NCBI GenBank assembly: GCA_013398275.1
Contig: VZSE01004866.1
Coordinates: forward strand, 860,550 to 924,549
Direction of reading: 5' to 3'
DNA: 64,000 nucleotides
Origin: Promerops cafer
Lineage: Eukaryota; Chordata; Aves; Passeriformes; Nectariniidae
Each line of letters begins with the position of its first letter. Within the stretch, counting starts at the first letter, position 1. This document shows positions 12,721 to 25,085 of the stretch, piece by piece. The notes under the pieces were generated by a model. That model saw only the letters and a program-made list of their open reading frames with translations. It was not told the DNA's origin and ran no database searches. A program made the translations under genes and the position numbers.

Positions 12721-13589
12721 CCTTTTCATTTGGTCATTATTAACAATGACAACCAAATAAATATTTTTTTGATGTTTCCATTTTGTCATACCTTGCGAGT
12801 TCTATCACAAGCTTCTTGCTTTTTCTGTGTAACCACAACATAAATACCTCCATTGTACAAAATAGTGCCCTGAAGGAAGAGCCAACCAGGCTTCAAAAAA
12901 CTCATCTGGTGATCTAAAGGCACTTTAGGTGGCACTGGCTGCTAAGAAAGCAGAACTTCTTTGCCCTTGTATCAGCCATTAACTCTGCTGTTGTAGCTAC
13001 ATGAGTCTAACACAAGGCTTGCTACATCTCTGACATGTCTCTCTGATCTTCTTATCAACTAATGGGAAGGTTGCTGTAGGGTCTCCACATTGCTAATCCT
13101 GTCCTGAGATAAAGTATGTGTTTTCTCTGTTTCAAACAAATGGAAACGGGGCAGGGGCAGGGGGAATTGTGTGCATTACCTGCCTCCCTGGATTCACTGC
13201 TGATGGAAAATGGTTGAAGAGAGTATGTGTGCATGCATGTGTGTATTTTGAACAGAGAGAAGTTAAAATTATGTTTTCAACAGAAAGTCCAGCTTTGACT
13301 TGAATCTTTTATGAGAATGTCCTGTAATTTTAGTTTGTGTATTATCTCCTATAATATATCCTTCTTTATTAATTTCAGTGTGTTGTGGGAGAACAGCTTT
13401 AGCCAGCCACTATCAATTTATGTAAATGCTGGTGTGATATTTTATCTGTCAGCTCTCTGTAGAAGAAAAGCTCTTTTATCTTGTTTCTAATGTAGAATTG
13501 TGCTACAGTCTCACTGTGGTGCCTTGTCTGGTGTAAAAGGTTGACATTTGTTTGCCAGCACAAAAGGGTTTGAAAGAAGCCTATGTTCA

Positions 13590-13690
13590 TTCCAGCCTTT
13601 ACTAATGGATGACCTTGCTGAGTTCATTTGTTGTTCAGAGCCTTAGTTTCTCCATCTGTGAAATTAATACAGCCCTGATTTTGCAAAGCA
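13590..13690 (+). repeat. Degenerate MIR-like SINE fragment
   Basis: The run gaccttgctgag, then cttagtttctccatctgtga and aattaatacag, matches the MIR core pattern (…cctcagtttccccatctgtaaaatgggg…) with many changes. The tRNA-like head is not recognisable. Confidence 0.5.
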
Positions 13691-14031
13691 TGTACTTAGG
13701 GTGTGTGATCATTTACTATGACAACTTTAGATTCCCTGAAAAAAACCCAAACAACCACTGAGTATGCAATTAATTCAATCTTCACGATCTTGGGTTTTGC
13801 TGTTTGTTGCTTTCTGTTTTTTTTTAAAATGGGTCCTCTGTCCTTCAGTAACAAGTCACCAATTAATTCTGTGGTTTTGCCTTTTGGGAGAAGCCAGACA
13901 GAGTGAAAACAAGAGGTTGCAAAAAATAACAACCAGTGTTTTTGACCTGACAATTAAATAGAAAAGAATGCTCGAGAATGTGAATGATGTGGAAGGGGAC
14001 GTGCAAAACTGTTCTTTTATTTGTGTTTCAG

Positions 14032-14134
14032 ATTCTCAGAGGATTGGAGGAGGCAGTGGCTACTGGGCTATTGTGGTTCTCTTTGTTATTTGTCTAGTTG
14101 CAGTTGGGGCTTTCATCCTCTACAAGTTCAAAAG
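14032..14134 (+). CDS. SORCS2: SORCS2 coding exon: transmembrane helix
   Basis: This 103-bp exon completes an Asp codon and encodes SQRIGGGSG, a hydrophobic stretch of about 22 residues starting YWAIVVLFVIC, and the stop-transfer basic motif KFK(R). It is the single transmembrane segment of this type I receptor. The acceptor is tgtgtttcag|AT. The exon ends AAAAG followed by GCAAGT, so the donor is GC, not GT. The nearby GT four bases later would put the next exon out of frame (ETARQK instead of KLPGRNVYAQ). The GC donor is therefore preferred. Confidence 0.95.
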
Positions 14135-14882
14135 GCAAGTAAACCTTAATCAATATATGCATTTTAATAATTAGATTTATCCATAGATTAGCAAGACAGA
14201 GTTTGTTATGTGTAAATAAGAATTCTAGAAGAATTGCAAGAAGTACACCACTTTGAAAGTCGTATTTTTCTGAACTTTTCAGACATCAAGGTACTGCACT
14301 GATGCTTGTTTCACTTGCTGTGTTCCAAGATAAGTATCAACAGTGTGGGAACTATGGAGAGTTTGTTAAGTTTGTCTAAATAATACCATCAAGAACCAGA
14401 GCTGAACTAAAATATTATTCCTGATTAATTCCCTTCTCATTACTCCTAACAGTTATGAATAAGCTAAAACTATCGGGACGGAGAGTGCATCTGCAATGCT
14501 GATTTGCTTAAAACTGTAGTTTTATCAAAGCATGTCATGCTCTGGGGCTTATCTTTGCACACATTACATTTTAATTGCTGAGGCAATGCCATGGAGAGTG
14601 ACTGACAGTGAGAGATTAGCGTTAATTTGGCACTAGAGTGTGCAGAGGGAAGAAATATTTCTGCAAGCCCTTATGTGGAACGTATTCTCAAAAGTGAGCA
14701 ATGCCGGCCCTGGACAGTCCAATACATCTTTAGTCTGCAATTGATTTTAATCCGAGCTACTGTGCAATTTAAATAATTTGTTCTTGTTCGTGGGACAGTG
14801 TTATCATTGTCTATCCTACTGGCATTTCTGTATCTCTGGGGCATCCAGAAGGTGTTGGGTTTGAGCATACTGGAAACTAGCC

Positions 14883-14884
<2 letters not shown>

Positions 14885-14940
<56 letters not shown>

Positions 14941-14953
14941 CCATCATCATCAT
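14885..14953 (+). repeat. (CAT)n microsatellite
   Basis: Eighteen CAT units, one CAC and four more CAT units form an almost pure trinucleotide array. The poly-His, poly-Met and poly-Asp frames that overlap it are repeat products, not genes. Confidence 0.97.
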
Positions 14954-14988
14954 CTCCTGCTGTCCCTCCTTGTTTCGGGCCGCGCCAA

Positions 14989-15441
14989 TGGACGTCGCAC
15001 CGAAGGCCGCGGGCTCGGCAGCCGGGGCGCAGAGCTTCGGCCGCGGAGTCATCCTCAGGGAGCCCCCGAGGAGCGGCGCGGGAGCGACAGAGCTGAGACG
15101 GGTCTTTGCCAAGAGCTTCCTTACAGGGGCCAGGACTACTGGGCCAAGGCAAAAAGTCAGACCCAGGGAAGAGTCATGGGTTTTATAAGGAAGAACATGG
15201 GCGGAGACAAGGGGCAGGGTCTAATGGATACACACCAAGGGAGGAGCTTGAGGGCTACAAACCAATTAGGGTACATAAAGTGGGATTATACAAATCAGTG
15301 CAGCAAAATATAACCAGTGATAACACAAGAGGGGAAGAACATTCTGGGGCCATACCTTATTAGCAGACTGGGGGTAGAGTGAATTTTCCCGGCCTCTCTG
15401 GGCCACATCCTCGCCCTCCCCAGGGTGGAGGCAACTCCACA
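14989..15441 (-). mobile_element. LTR of an ERVK-like endogenous retrovirus, antisense to SORCS2
   Basis: Read on the minus strand, the block starts TGTGGAGTTGCCTCC at 15441 and ends GACGTCCA at 14989, giving a 453-bp TG…CA unit. It has a TATA box (TTATAAAA, plus 15181-15188) and is GC-rich downstream of it. One base later comes TGGCGCGGCCCGAAACA, which resembles a tRNA-Lys primer-binding site with small insertions. About 20 bases further the CAT/ATG microsatellite begins, so the internal gag-pol-env region is absent. Short flanks do not give a clear 6-bp target duplication. The retroviral class is inferred from the primer-binding site and general resemblance. Confidence 0.75.
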
Positions 15442-18250
15442 CTTCCTCAGTGAGGATTCATACTGATTTGCCTCATTTTTAAAGGGTGATTTTTATTTAT
15501 AATAAGTATAACTTTATAGAACTAGGAGTAGCATTAGGTTTGTGACAGCAGTAAATGAAGCTAGCATTAAGTAAGAGTTTGTTTAGCTAAAGTATTTTTA
15601 TGTCAATAGAGAAAAAAACCCCTTTTTCTTCAAGAACCTAAGTTTTTTAAAGTTCATAGTGACTGATTGCTTTAAAGGACAAAGCATAGAATCAGACTAT
15701 CTACAATGGAGTAAAAATCCATTTTGCTCTTTTAGGTGCCTAAAGCAAGGAAAAACATAAAAATGGTTGATGTGATGTAATTATATTATTTCAATAGCAA
15801 TACAATGGAGAATTTTCTGTTTATGGTTACAATCGTAAAACTTCCTTGTGATATCTTTTAAAAGTTATCTGATTTATATCTTTTATTAGCTCTTAAATGA
15901 GAGCAATTAAATAAGTCACAATTACTGCATGGTAGAAGTATAAAATATTCAAGAAAGGAATAAAAACATATTCTCTCTTGAGTTTTTTCTAAAATGCCCA
16001 ATGAACCATTGCTTTATAAGTAGAGCTTTTATTAAGGAGGAAAATAGAGTACAATTTCCAAATTGTGAGCTTTAATGTCTCTCACACTTCTGTATATAAT
16101 TTGTGAAAATAATTTGCATTTACATTTGGGGGTGGCAGGTAATTTAGATGCAAGTGAGGACTACTGTGAGATATATTCAAAAGTTTGTCAGTAGCCTAAA
16201 AACTGCTGTTGGCATTGATGAATGACCATGCAGTAGTGTTCAATTTTAGTCTGTATCTTATCTGTTTCTGAGATATTAGAAAGAATCCTTTTTAAATATT
16301 CCTTCTAAGCTTTTCAAAATTGATAAGTTTTTTTGTTGCATCCTTCATTTGCGATTTTTTCTTCAAAAAATATTGAGCACCTAATCAGTGCTATATTTCA
16401 AAAATTGCTTTTTCCTCGTGGCCTTCCTGTGAACTCCTGTCCCACCAAAATATTTAATCCCTTTTAGAAAGTCTTTCCTGTGTTTATGGGGATGGTTGGT
16501 GCATTGCTGGACCCCCATGGAGTACTTGTTGGGAGTACAGTCCCCTTAAAGTCAGTACAGTGAGTACATAAGTTTACAAACTGGTCCACAGGGACTGAGG
16601 CTATGAAATGACTGTCCTTTATAGATATAAAAGTTGCAAGTTATAATACATAAAGGCAACTTTTCAATATTTTATGCTTGGGTATTAAAAATTAATTTGC
16701 TGAAAGAATGCCATAGGCAATAAAAAATGTTCAATTTTAGGTGATAATTTCAGAATTACTGTGGCCTATAGTAACTCAGATAACTTGGGGAAATAAAAAT
16801 ATTATTTAATTCCACAGAGAAATTACAGATATGTAAAGTGTTGAAATGATAATACTGCCCATAATTATGATGTATGATTTACAAACCTAAGGAGGAGACA
16901 GAAGACAATTGGTAGTGCTTTCTCTTCATTCCTGTAGATTAATAGAAGGGTTAAAACTCCTTTTTCTCTACCTCAGTGAAATTTTTTTTTTGATCCGAGT
17001 TTTATCTCTACGCTGATTGGGTCTACAGGACCTTCAGCCAGCATTGGAGCACTGCAAAGCAGGTGGTTTGCAAGAGATTGTATGAACATGTCTTGGGCTG
17101 CTCTCTCTCTCTTTTTCTCTCTTTGCTGGCTCAAAGTTAAGTTTGATACATGCAAAGATGCAAGATGAAAAAACTGGCTTGCAAAATAAGATGGTAACTG
17201 GATTGGCAGGGAGGTTTCAGCTTCATACACAAGAGCATGTCATCTATTTGTAAGAGTTCAGGATTTGTGATGAAAAAAGGAGAGAAAATAGCAGGCTTTT
17301 GTGTAGACCTTCAGCTTTGATAGAAAATGGCAAAATATGCCCAAACTGTGCCCCAAGGTTTTTGAGTGCTGAGGCTTGTCCCCAAGCATGGTCACCTGCC
17401 CAAATTATTCCTGAAGTACATGTCATAAGAACTTGGGTACTAGTTTACACTAATTTTTGTCAGACTGAGCTGGGAAATGAAAGATGGTGTTGACAAGATG
17501 TTAGAGATTAATCCAATACCTCTTTTTTAGTGAATCTTTCATAAGTAATGAAACTTGCTGCTCCTATTTAATTTCTTATTTTCTGAAAACTGCAATATTC
17601 AGTACTAAAAATTGGTGTCCCTGACAAGAAGTGAATCTAAAAAAAATTAGTTTGGGAGAGAGCAGTGATCTAAAAATAACAATCCTGCATACGATTCTTC
17701 ATCCAATGCCTCATATGGAGAAAGAGAAAAGAGTATTTCATCTAATTAGACGATTGGGGGGGGTAGGGGAAAAACAGTGGCAGATTCATGTAGAGGTAGT
17801 GGGATTTTGGCTGATTAGTTGCAAGCATAGTACAAACCAATGCCATCTCACCACTCCTCAAGGAATGCCTATTAAATAGAAAAGATGTAAGTGGTATAAT
17901 TGCTCACTGCTCTAATCAAGTCTAAAATTTTCTGATCTACTGGATGACCAGAGCTGTCATGGCTGTCTAGCTAATGATTAGGTGACTGTCGATCAAATCT
18001 GTTCTTATATGCCCTAATCCCAAATACTTAAACATTGACTAGGAAGACTGCTGCCCTCTGTTTTTACATGCTGCAAAATTGCAAGCATTTATCGTTTCAT
18101 GTCCCCATTCCTGAACCTCATGCACCCCCCACTTTATCTGATGGTTTCTTTGTGCATGCAGACACTTCTTGAAAAACTGATGCTTGAGTCCCCAGACCTC
18201 ATGAAGTGACTCCTGGCAATCCCAAGCATGGTTCATTGCTTTAAACAAAG

Positions 18251-18283
18251 GAAAAAAAAAAAAAAAAAAGAAAAAAGAAAGAA
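18251..18283 (+). repeat. Poly-A / AAAG simple repeat
   Basis: A run of about 19 adenines is followed by GAAAAAAG units, with no recognisable SINE body upstream. Confidence 0.9.
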
Positions 18284-18489
18284 GCCAAAATGTTTTGAGA
18301 AACACAGGGGTTTGATCCTTAGAGATCAGAGTAAATAAGGATTTCAGATTAGGGCTATTTTTCCTCTGTATATGGCAAGTAAATTTTAAATGATAAATGT
18401 GATGGGTTTTTAAAAACTAGTTGTAATGGTGTTCAACAAATGAGCTGTTTGGTTTTTCTGAGCTGTTGGTTTAGATAGTTTAGGGGAGG

Positions 18490-18690
18490 AATTTTGAGCA
18501 TGGCAACAGGGAGCAAGGGGTCAGTCCTTGCGGGTGAAGCAGCCGTGGCTGTGCAGGAGCAGCAGCGCCATCAGCAGGTGTGGGTGGTGGGCAAGCCACG
18601 AGTAAAGCGCCTTCGCTCTGCTCTGCTCTCACTCCCCGAGAGTGAAATCACCGAGAGGGTGCCTCAAGCAAACAACATGTTGCAATACTC
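18490..18690 (+). other. Unexplained GC-rich patch inside an AT-rich intron
   Basis: About 200 bp with several CpGs and CAG-like units (gcaggagcagcagcgccatc) stand out from the surrounding intron. A 104-codon plus-strand frame (18494-18808) crosses the patch but has no recognisable domain. No splice signals consistent with SORCS2 phase were found, and I assign no function. Confidence 0.4.
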
Positions 18691-21600
18691 ACTCGTATGC
18701 TCCAGTTGTTTAAGCATCCAGGTAAAATGGACTGCAGCTGCTTCTTTTGCCCACAACAATATGGAGCAGCTGGAAAATATTTTTGAAAAATCGAGGGCTA
18801 TTTCTTAATGCGCATCTGGGATCTGCGTATATTTTTTCTATACCGTACCATCTTTACTAGATTTGGTTCAGTAAAACACACTTCTTCCATTCCCTTTGAA
18901 ACAATGTTTGTATATGTTTGTGGTTTTCAAGCTGCCATCCAGAAAAGATTGCTTCATCCTCTCAGAAGAAGCTTTATGGTGTGGGACCCTGGGCAGCAGC
19001 ACAGAGAAGGGAAATAGCACGGTCTGCACCAGGCGAAGTGGAGGAAAGGAAAATTATATTTTAGCCACATCAAAGCTCCCATGTAATCATCCTGCTACTA
19101 GCAGAAGATCTGAAATCATCATTTTCTTATTTTTCATTTCTGTATAATAGCAGGATATTAGAGTAGCCAAACCAGAGCAAATAGCTGGCTTTTGTGCTTA
19201 TGTATTTTACCTGGTTAATTGCAGCAAATTTGATTCTCTGAAAGAGTATGAAAATCTTCATCTTTTAATTCGTATGCAAACTGCTGCCGGTGTACTTAAA
19301 GCTGCATACATTGTTTTCACAAATCATCATGAATTGTCTTCACCCAGATTTGTACCATTTTGTGTGTATTCCTTTTTTGCCTGCTTCTATCAAGTACCAA
19401 TTTTGGTAAATGAACCCCCTCCTGGGTCATTTCCACAATCTGGAGCAGAACTGTGTTATCTTTCTGCCTCATTGACTTACTATCTCATTTTCAGTCTCTG
19501 AAGAAAAGCTATCTTTTTTCCCCACCTTGCTTATACTACTTTTATGTTCCATGAGAGCAAGCTTAGTCCCAATCCATGCCTTTTAGTGATAAAAAAACCA
19601 GACACTAATTTAATGTTCCATAATATTTTGTAAAATCATCCTCAGAAATCAAAGTAATAGCATGCAGAAAATATTTCAGAAATGAAAGAGGCAAGTATAT
19701 CAGGAGTGCCTTAAAGCACAAAGAAAACAGGTCATCTGAACATTAATCCAAACATAATAAAGTCAACACCACAATAAAATATTCTATTTAATGGATTATT
19801 ATTGTTGTTTTTTTTATTTATGTTCCAAGAGAATGCTACATTATTCCATATTCTTTGCCATGTGAATATGTTCATATTTTTTATACTAAACGGAATTTTA
19901 ATCAAGCCTCTGGAAAATAAATGAAGTTTCATAAAGGCGAATGAATATTTTTTTCCACAAAGAAGGAATTGAAAGCCAAATAAACCAGAGCTTAAATAAG
20001 TAGGAATCAATATCGCATCTCCCTCCTGCTGTTCTTTCCTGCTGAACATTTTTAAGTGCTAACAGTTTGGGGTATGAATTGATTAGAATTTGTGAATAAA
20101 GAAGGAAAAACAAAGTACTTCCTGGAATATCTTCTAAACGGTGTGAGACCTGGAGAGGTCAGTGAAAATCATGAGCTGTGATGTTCTTTAGTAGTGCTGT
20201 GCAGAATTACGTCTCTAGCTCATATTTTTATGGTCCTCAAAGCAGGCATAATATATCTTCTTTTTCATGATTGAAATAAAAGGCTACAGGAAAAACAAAA
20301 GGAACTAAAAATGTAAACCATGGAGCGCTGCTCAGCAGAAGTAATTGTCTCCAGTGATGGATGTGGAGCACATGCATTTTGCAGATGAGTAAAGCCCCCA
20401 AAGAAACTATTGCATAATCTTGTCTGTTCTTCTAAATGTGCTTTCAATTTCCGTATTGCTGATACAAATCTCTTGGGTCAAATTTTGTGTCTTGTCATGT
20501 TTTCACAGTAGTCTTTTATGTAGGCCCAAGAATTTCAGCTGTGACTGCTTCAAACAGTTACATTGGACTCAACATTAACTGCTTCTTGAAGAAGAGCAAA
20601 GCACATCAGGGTACACCAGAGTTTTACTCTGTGTAAGTAGGGGTAGCAGCCTCCTTCCTGCATGTTAGAGCAGAGAGAAGCAAAATTGCCAAATCAGGCC
20701 CATCTTTAGCAAGGCTCCAGTATCCACATCCTGTTCCATCCACAGTGTGGTTGTCCCTTGTAAACAGAATTATCTGGCACATGTGTTAAAAATGCCTCTT
20801 GAAAAGGCTTGGACTGTCATTTTCTTCAGGGTAGTTGTGTGTGTTTCCTTGTAAAACTGAACCAATGTGAAAGACAGAGAGATCTCTAGTGTATAAAAGG
20901 TCTAATTAATGCCTACATTACATGTCTTCTCAAGGCCTGTGATATTCTCCTTCCTCCAATCCATTCAATGTTAGTCTTTCCCATGGAAGTGTGAAGAGAA
21001 AGGAAAGTGTGAAAGTACTGAGTACCTCAGCTTTATACCTTATCCAAAGGATCTGTACTTAGCAGAATTGGGCAGGATAAGGCAAGTGAGAAGTAACACC
21101 TCACACGTATTTTTTTTCTCCTTTTATTCTTGAATCATAAGGAAATGGTCTTAGCAACAATACATTTAATGGTTATTTGTGAAATTGAGAGGTTTCTTCA
21201 TTCTTCCTGAATATGTTTACTAGTATGTGTTCTGCTCGTGGTTATCTCTAAGTAGTAAGTCACGCAGGAGCCGTGAGTTGAAGCCTCAAGATTTACACCA
21301 AAGGACACCTTTTTGACCTGGTTTCATACAGGTCCCAGGCAGCAGTCACACTAGCAGCTCTTCTCCCTTTACTTAACTGCAAAGATCTGATGTGCCATAT
21401 GGGTTTGAGATGTTTAACATTTTTATTATGTCAAAATTGTTTTGATAATGCCATTGATGCTTCTCCAATCTGTCAGAAATAGTTCTGAGAAGGTTATTAT
21501 AATTATTCTAGAAACATATGTGCTAATTCTGCAGATGTGTTACAGAGACATTCTTCTGGGTTTTGTCCCCCTTAGGCATTTGATGGTGGACTGAAAGTGA

Positions 21601-21992
21601 GCAGTTTGACAGGTTTGATGCAGGTCTGATTGAGAGAATAGTTTTCCACATGACCAGTTTCATTACTAGACACATTAAAAACAGTCTGGAGTTACTGGCC
21701 CTAGAGAAAAAAAATCAAAATTAATTACCTAATGTATTTGTTTTGGTAATGAGGAATGTCCTTCCCTCTTGCAAAATGACTTTTTTTATCCATATAATGA
21801 AAGGAGAGTGATGCAGGGCTTGGCTTTATGTGTATGTTTTTGTAGGAGGAGCCCTCAGACCTGTTGAAGTGATCATAATAGCACAGCATTGTGTCATCAG
21901 ACTTTCTCTCCATCCCTGTCCTTTTCCTTTTGGATTTGTACTGCTTATAAATAATGGAATAAAATACCTGATTTTTATTTAGAGATATGATT

Positions 21993-22014
21993 GCATGTGT
22001 GTGTGTGTGTGTGT
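21993..22014 (+). repeat. (TG)n microsatellite
   Basis: About ten TG units are followed by TATGCATACACATA, which is partly self-complementary. Confidence 0.9.
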
Positions 22015-23562
22015 ATGCATACACATAGCTATACAGATGTATATTTGTGAAGATATATAGGACTCAATTTATCTTGTGGATTGTTCAGATTAAAGGAAGG
22101 AGATTATCTTCAGTCATCTTTAATTTCTTAGTAATTTCCATTTATTTTCATTACTTTGATGCAATGGAACTTGTTTTTCAGAACAGTTTGTTGCAGTAAC
22201 TTTTTTTATCTCAAACTAAAATGGTGCCCCTTGCTAAAGACACCTTCTTGTGAAATGGCATTTAAAACAGATCTTCTTCAAAAGCCTAGAGAAAATAGAA
22301 TAATCTGTGTATTTATCTTCTGCTGTAATATGGAGCAGAAGATGGTTGCTTTTAGAGAGATGCCTAAAAATTAGTGTCACTTTTTCTATTCTCTCACTGT
22401 CTAAAGGGGCTCCACAGAAACCACAGCTGTTCAACCCTGTTTTTTCTTTTCTTCTCGTTGTCTGCCCATTGTAATAATCTGGCTTTAAGCACAGACTTTG
22501 ACAGCCATGATCTGCTGTCATGCTGCTCAAGCTGTCAAGCAGCTTCTGGCACTGTAGGAAATGGAGCTTAGAGCCTGCAGCTCCCTAATCTGCTTGGGGC
22601 TTGGGAAAGGATGTCCTCATGTGCCTAGTCAGACTGCAGGTGAACACAGCTACAGCACAAAGGGTATGGCTCTTGAGGAATGTTTAAACCATAAAATCTG
22701 TTGCAAAGCTAGCAGTCCCTGATTTTTCCCTTTGAGTTTGCAAAGTCTAATTTAAATTAATCTAGTTAAGAACCCTCTATCAATATTAAGTTGTAAGCCT
22801 CCCAGTCTCAGCCATGGTGCTAATTTAATAAGATGCTTTTTGTTTCTCTAGATTCCAGTCAGAGTGAGTGAATTATTGTCTCTTGTGGAATTTGTCTAAT
22901 TCATCAGTTCCCACTCCAAACTTTATACTCTGTGTCTTTCAGTGCTGCCTGCTAAACTTAACCAACCTCCCCTGTCTTGTGCTTTTATCGATGCCTGTTT
23001 ACATTCTTACTCCTTACCCCTTGGTCCTGGCCTTCTGGCTCTTCGCTCTCTGTCCTTTCCATTCCCTGTCTCCTGGACTACTTCTGACTTTTTTCCATGA
23101 CCTTGAGTGACTATGAGTGCCATCTGATGCTATCACACTTCAGTGTCAGCCCACATGCTCAGGGAGATGTGATGGTGGTTGCAGCACAGCTTAATGCATG
23201 TGAAGACACCTGGGACCAAGAATGAACACCCACTGGGCCCTTTTATTGCTTGAATTCTTAAAATAAGTTTTCTGTGGCTTTAGTAATTTTTTTCAACATT
23301 GCTCATTGTTTGCCAATCTGAGAAATGGATGCTTAAATATTTTGTTTGTATGAAGATCCGGATAAGACAGATACATAAAACTGTGACAGCGAACAAACAG
23401 TTGGTAAGTTTAGGTTGTGATCACAAAATTAAGGAAGGATGAGATTGGTGATGATTTTTTCTTCTGGAACAACTTTGCCCTGCTGGAGCTCTGCTCTGAA
23501 GCCAGTGTGTGGGTGACACAAATGAATTCCATCCCAAAACTTTTTCTTCTTGTCCCATTTAG

Positions 23563-23708
23563 GAAACTGCCAGGCAGAAATGTCTACGCTCAGATGCACA
23601 ATGAAAAAGAGCAGGAGATGACAAGCCCTGTTAATCACAGTGAGGACACCCAGAACATCATCCAGGGTGAGGAGTTTATTGATGATGATCTGGACTCTCA
23701 AACACTAG
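23563..23708 (+). CDS. SORCS2: SORCS2 coding exon: cytoplasmic tail, with two donor sites
   Basis: The exon starts by completing Arg, then encodes KLPGRNVYAQMHNEKEQEMT and SPVNHSEDTQNIIQG. YAQM is a YxxPhi endocytic/sorting motif. At 23666 there is a consensus donor CAGG|GTGAGG. Splicing there joins QG to NHSGVV of the last exon, as in the human protein I recall. The frame stays open to a second donor, CTAG|GTAACG at 23708, which has the same phase and adds 14 residues, EEFIDDDLDSQTLG. That extension resembles the acidic stretch in the SORCS3 tail. The short form (23563-23666) is the likely default. Confidence 0.93.
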
Positions 23709-24833
23709 GTAACGCAAGAGGTAACTTCATTTTTAGCTTATAAATTTTCATAAGTAGTTGATTTTAAATTGATGTTTGTTTTCATTTTAGTTCTTTTCCA
23801 TTTTCTGTTCAGTCTCAAAAAGATGCAAATGATAACACCACTAACAAGGGATTGTCTCAATCACCTTCTTTTAGCTTGCTTGAGATACAGGCTAACGTAT
23901 GGATGGTGTGCTATATAGAGCATGAGTACAGACAGAGTAGTTTAATGTCAGGAGATCGACTTGGACAATTTTAGAGATAAATTATATTTGGTAGAATGGG
24001 ATATAATCTGCAACAGTTGAATTCACTCAATAATCTTCTGAATTAGTGGAAAATTGAGTTCAGGCCAGAAGGATTTGTAGAGTCAATGCTTCTGTGATTT
24101 CAGATGGGTTGTATGGAGACCCATTGCTTTATTTGCCTTCATATTCCAATGGCATTTAAAATTTTTCTGATTAGAAACATTAAATTTATTCATGTATTAA
24201 AAGTATCATAAATCTTCCCTAATTTAGCTGTTGATTTTCTAGTATTAATGAGGTGGTTATAAAGAATCCATGAGGGGAACTTTCTGAGCATCTCTCAGTG
24301 CAAATGATTTCAGTGTCAGGTGGAAATGTATATCCTGGTACCCTGTGGTTAGTTTTAATGCAACGTGGAGTTCTGATCTATAATACATTGTCTTCAGACT
24401 GCTTTCAGGTCACAGTCTGAAAATTGTAGGACAATGTAAAAACCACCCAGTTCTATTTCTGAAAATTTGTGAAAATAAATCAGATGATCCAAAGCTTTTG
24501 GGATTTGCAGCTGTAGATTGATGGTGTGAAAGGCAATTGTAAAGTCTTCGTGAACCCCAAGGAAGAAGATGTGTTTTAGCTGCACCCGAGGTAGCCTGGG
24601 CAAGACAGAACCTGGTCTGAGGAGAGATTTCTTTATCTTGGGTTTCACCTTTTTTGTTTGTTTTTGATGTCTTTATTTTCATTTGCTGAACTGTGTGCTG
24701 CTTCTAGGTTCTTGGAGGTGCTAGCTTTGAACACAAGGGAAGATTCCAGCCTCTTGCTTTGCTTTGTGTATTTCTATCTCTTCTTTGACAACCTTGTTTA
24801 TGAGTATCGCTGCTTTCATTCTGATTTTGCAAG

Positions 24834-25060
24834 ACAACCTTTGTTGCCCTGCTGACTTTACCGGAGTTAGTTCCAAAAACAAACCTGGAAAAACAAAGTC
24901 TGTGTTAAATTTGGTCATCTCATCTCCAGGGTCTTTAGAGGAGAAGCTGAATGCTAACAAAGTCCTTGTAGACATGCCTATTAAAGAGGAGCATTCAAAC
25001 ACCTCTAGTAATGTACAAAAGCATAACTTAATGGTAGAAAATCCCTCGTGGTTTATTTAA
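24834..25060 (+). CDS. Candidate alternative SORCS2 last exon A (unproven)
   Basis: The acceptor ttttgcaag|AC follows a T/C-rich tract, and its phase matches both donors of the tail exon. It would encode Asp plus 74 residues beginning NLCCPADFTG, continuing PGSLEEKLNANKVLVD and ending VENPSWFI, then TAA. AATAAA follows only 25 bases after the stop (25086-25091). The open frame (24764-25060, 98 codons) is long for such AT-rich DNA, and its composition looks protein-like. I do not recognise the peptide from any family. It may be chance, a retrocopy fragment, or an alternative tail comparable to those known for SORCS1. Confidence 0.3.
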
Positions 25061-25085
25061 AAGAAAGCAGCTTGGGGGATGTTCT

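Larger units (their letters stand above)
12497..14031 (+). other. SORCS2: SORCS2 intron
   Basis: This GT-AG intron of about 1.5 kb contains an AT-rich microsatellite with a perfect inverted repeat (12601-12627) and a probable MIR relic (13590-13690). The overlapping frames at 13696-13961 are not exons; the true acceptor is at 14030-14031. Confidence 0.8.
14135..23562 (+). other. SORCS2: SORCS2 intron of the GC-AG class
   Basis: This 9.4-kb intron begins GCAAGT, the usual strong consensus for GC donors, and ends cccatttag. It contains the ERVK-like LTR with CAT microsatellite (14885-15441), a poly-A/AAAG run (18251-18283), a GC-rich patch (18490-18690) and a TG repeat (21993-22014). I recognise no gene inside it. 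PSAPL1, which lies in a SORCS2 intron in human, is not here. Confidence 0.85.

Noticed and set aside
14798..15313. A 171-codon plus-strand frame with a long His run, and opposing Met- and Asp-run frames
   Set aside because: They are products of the CAT microsatellite and the ERVK-like LTR.
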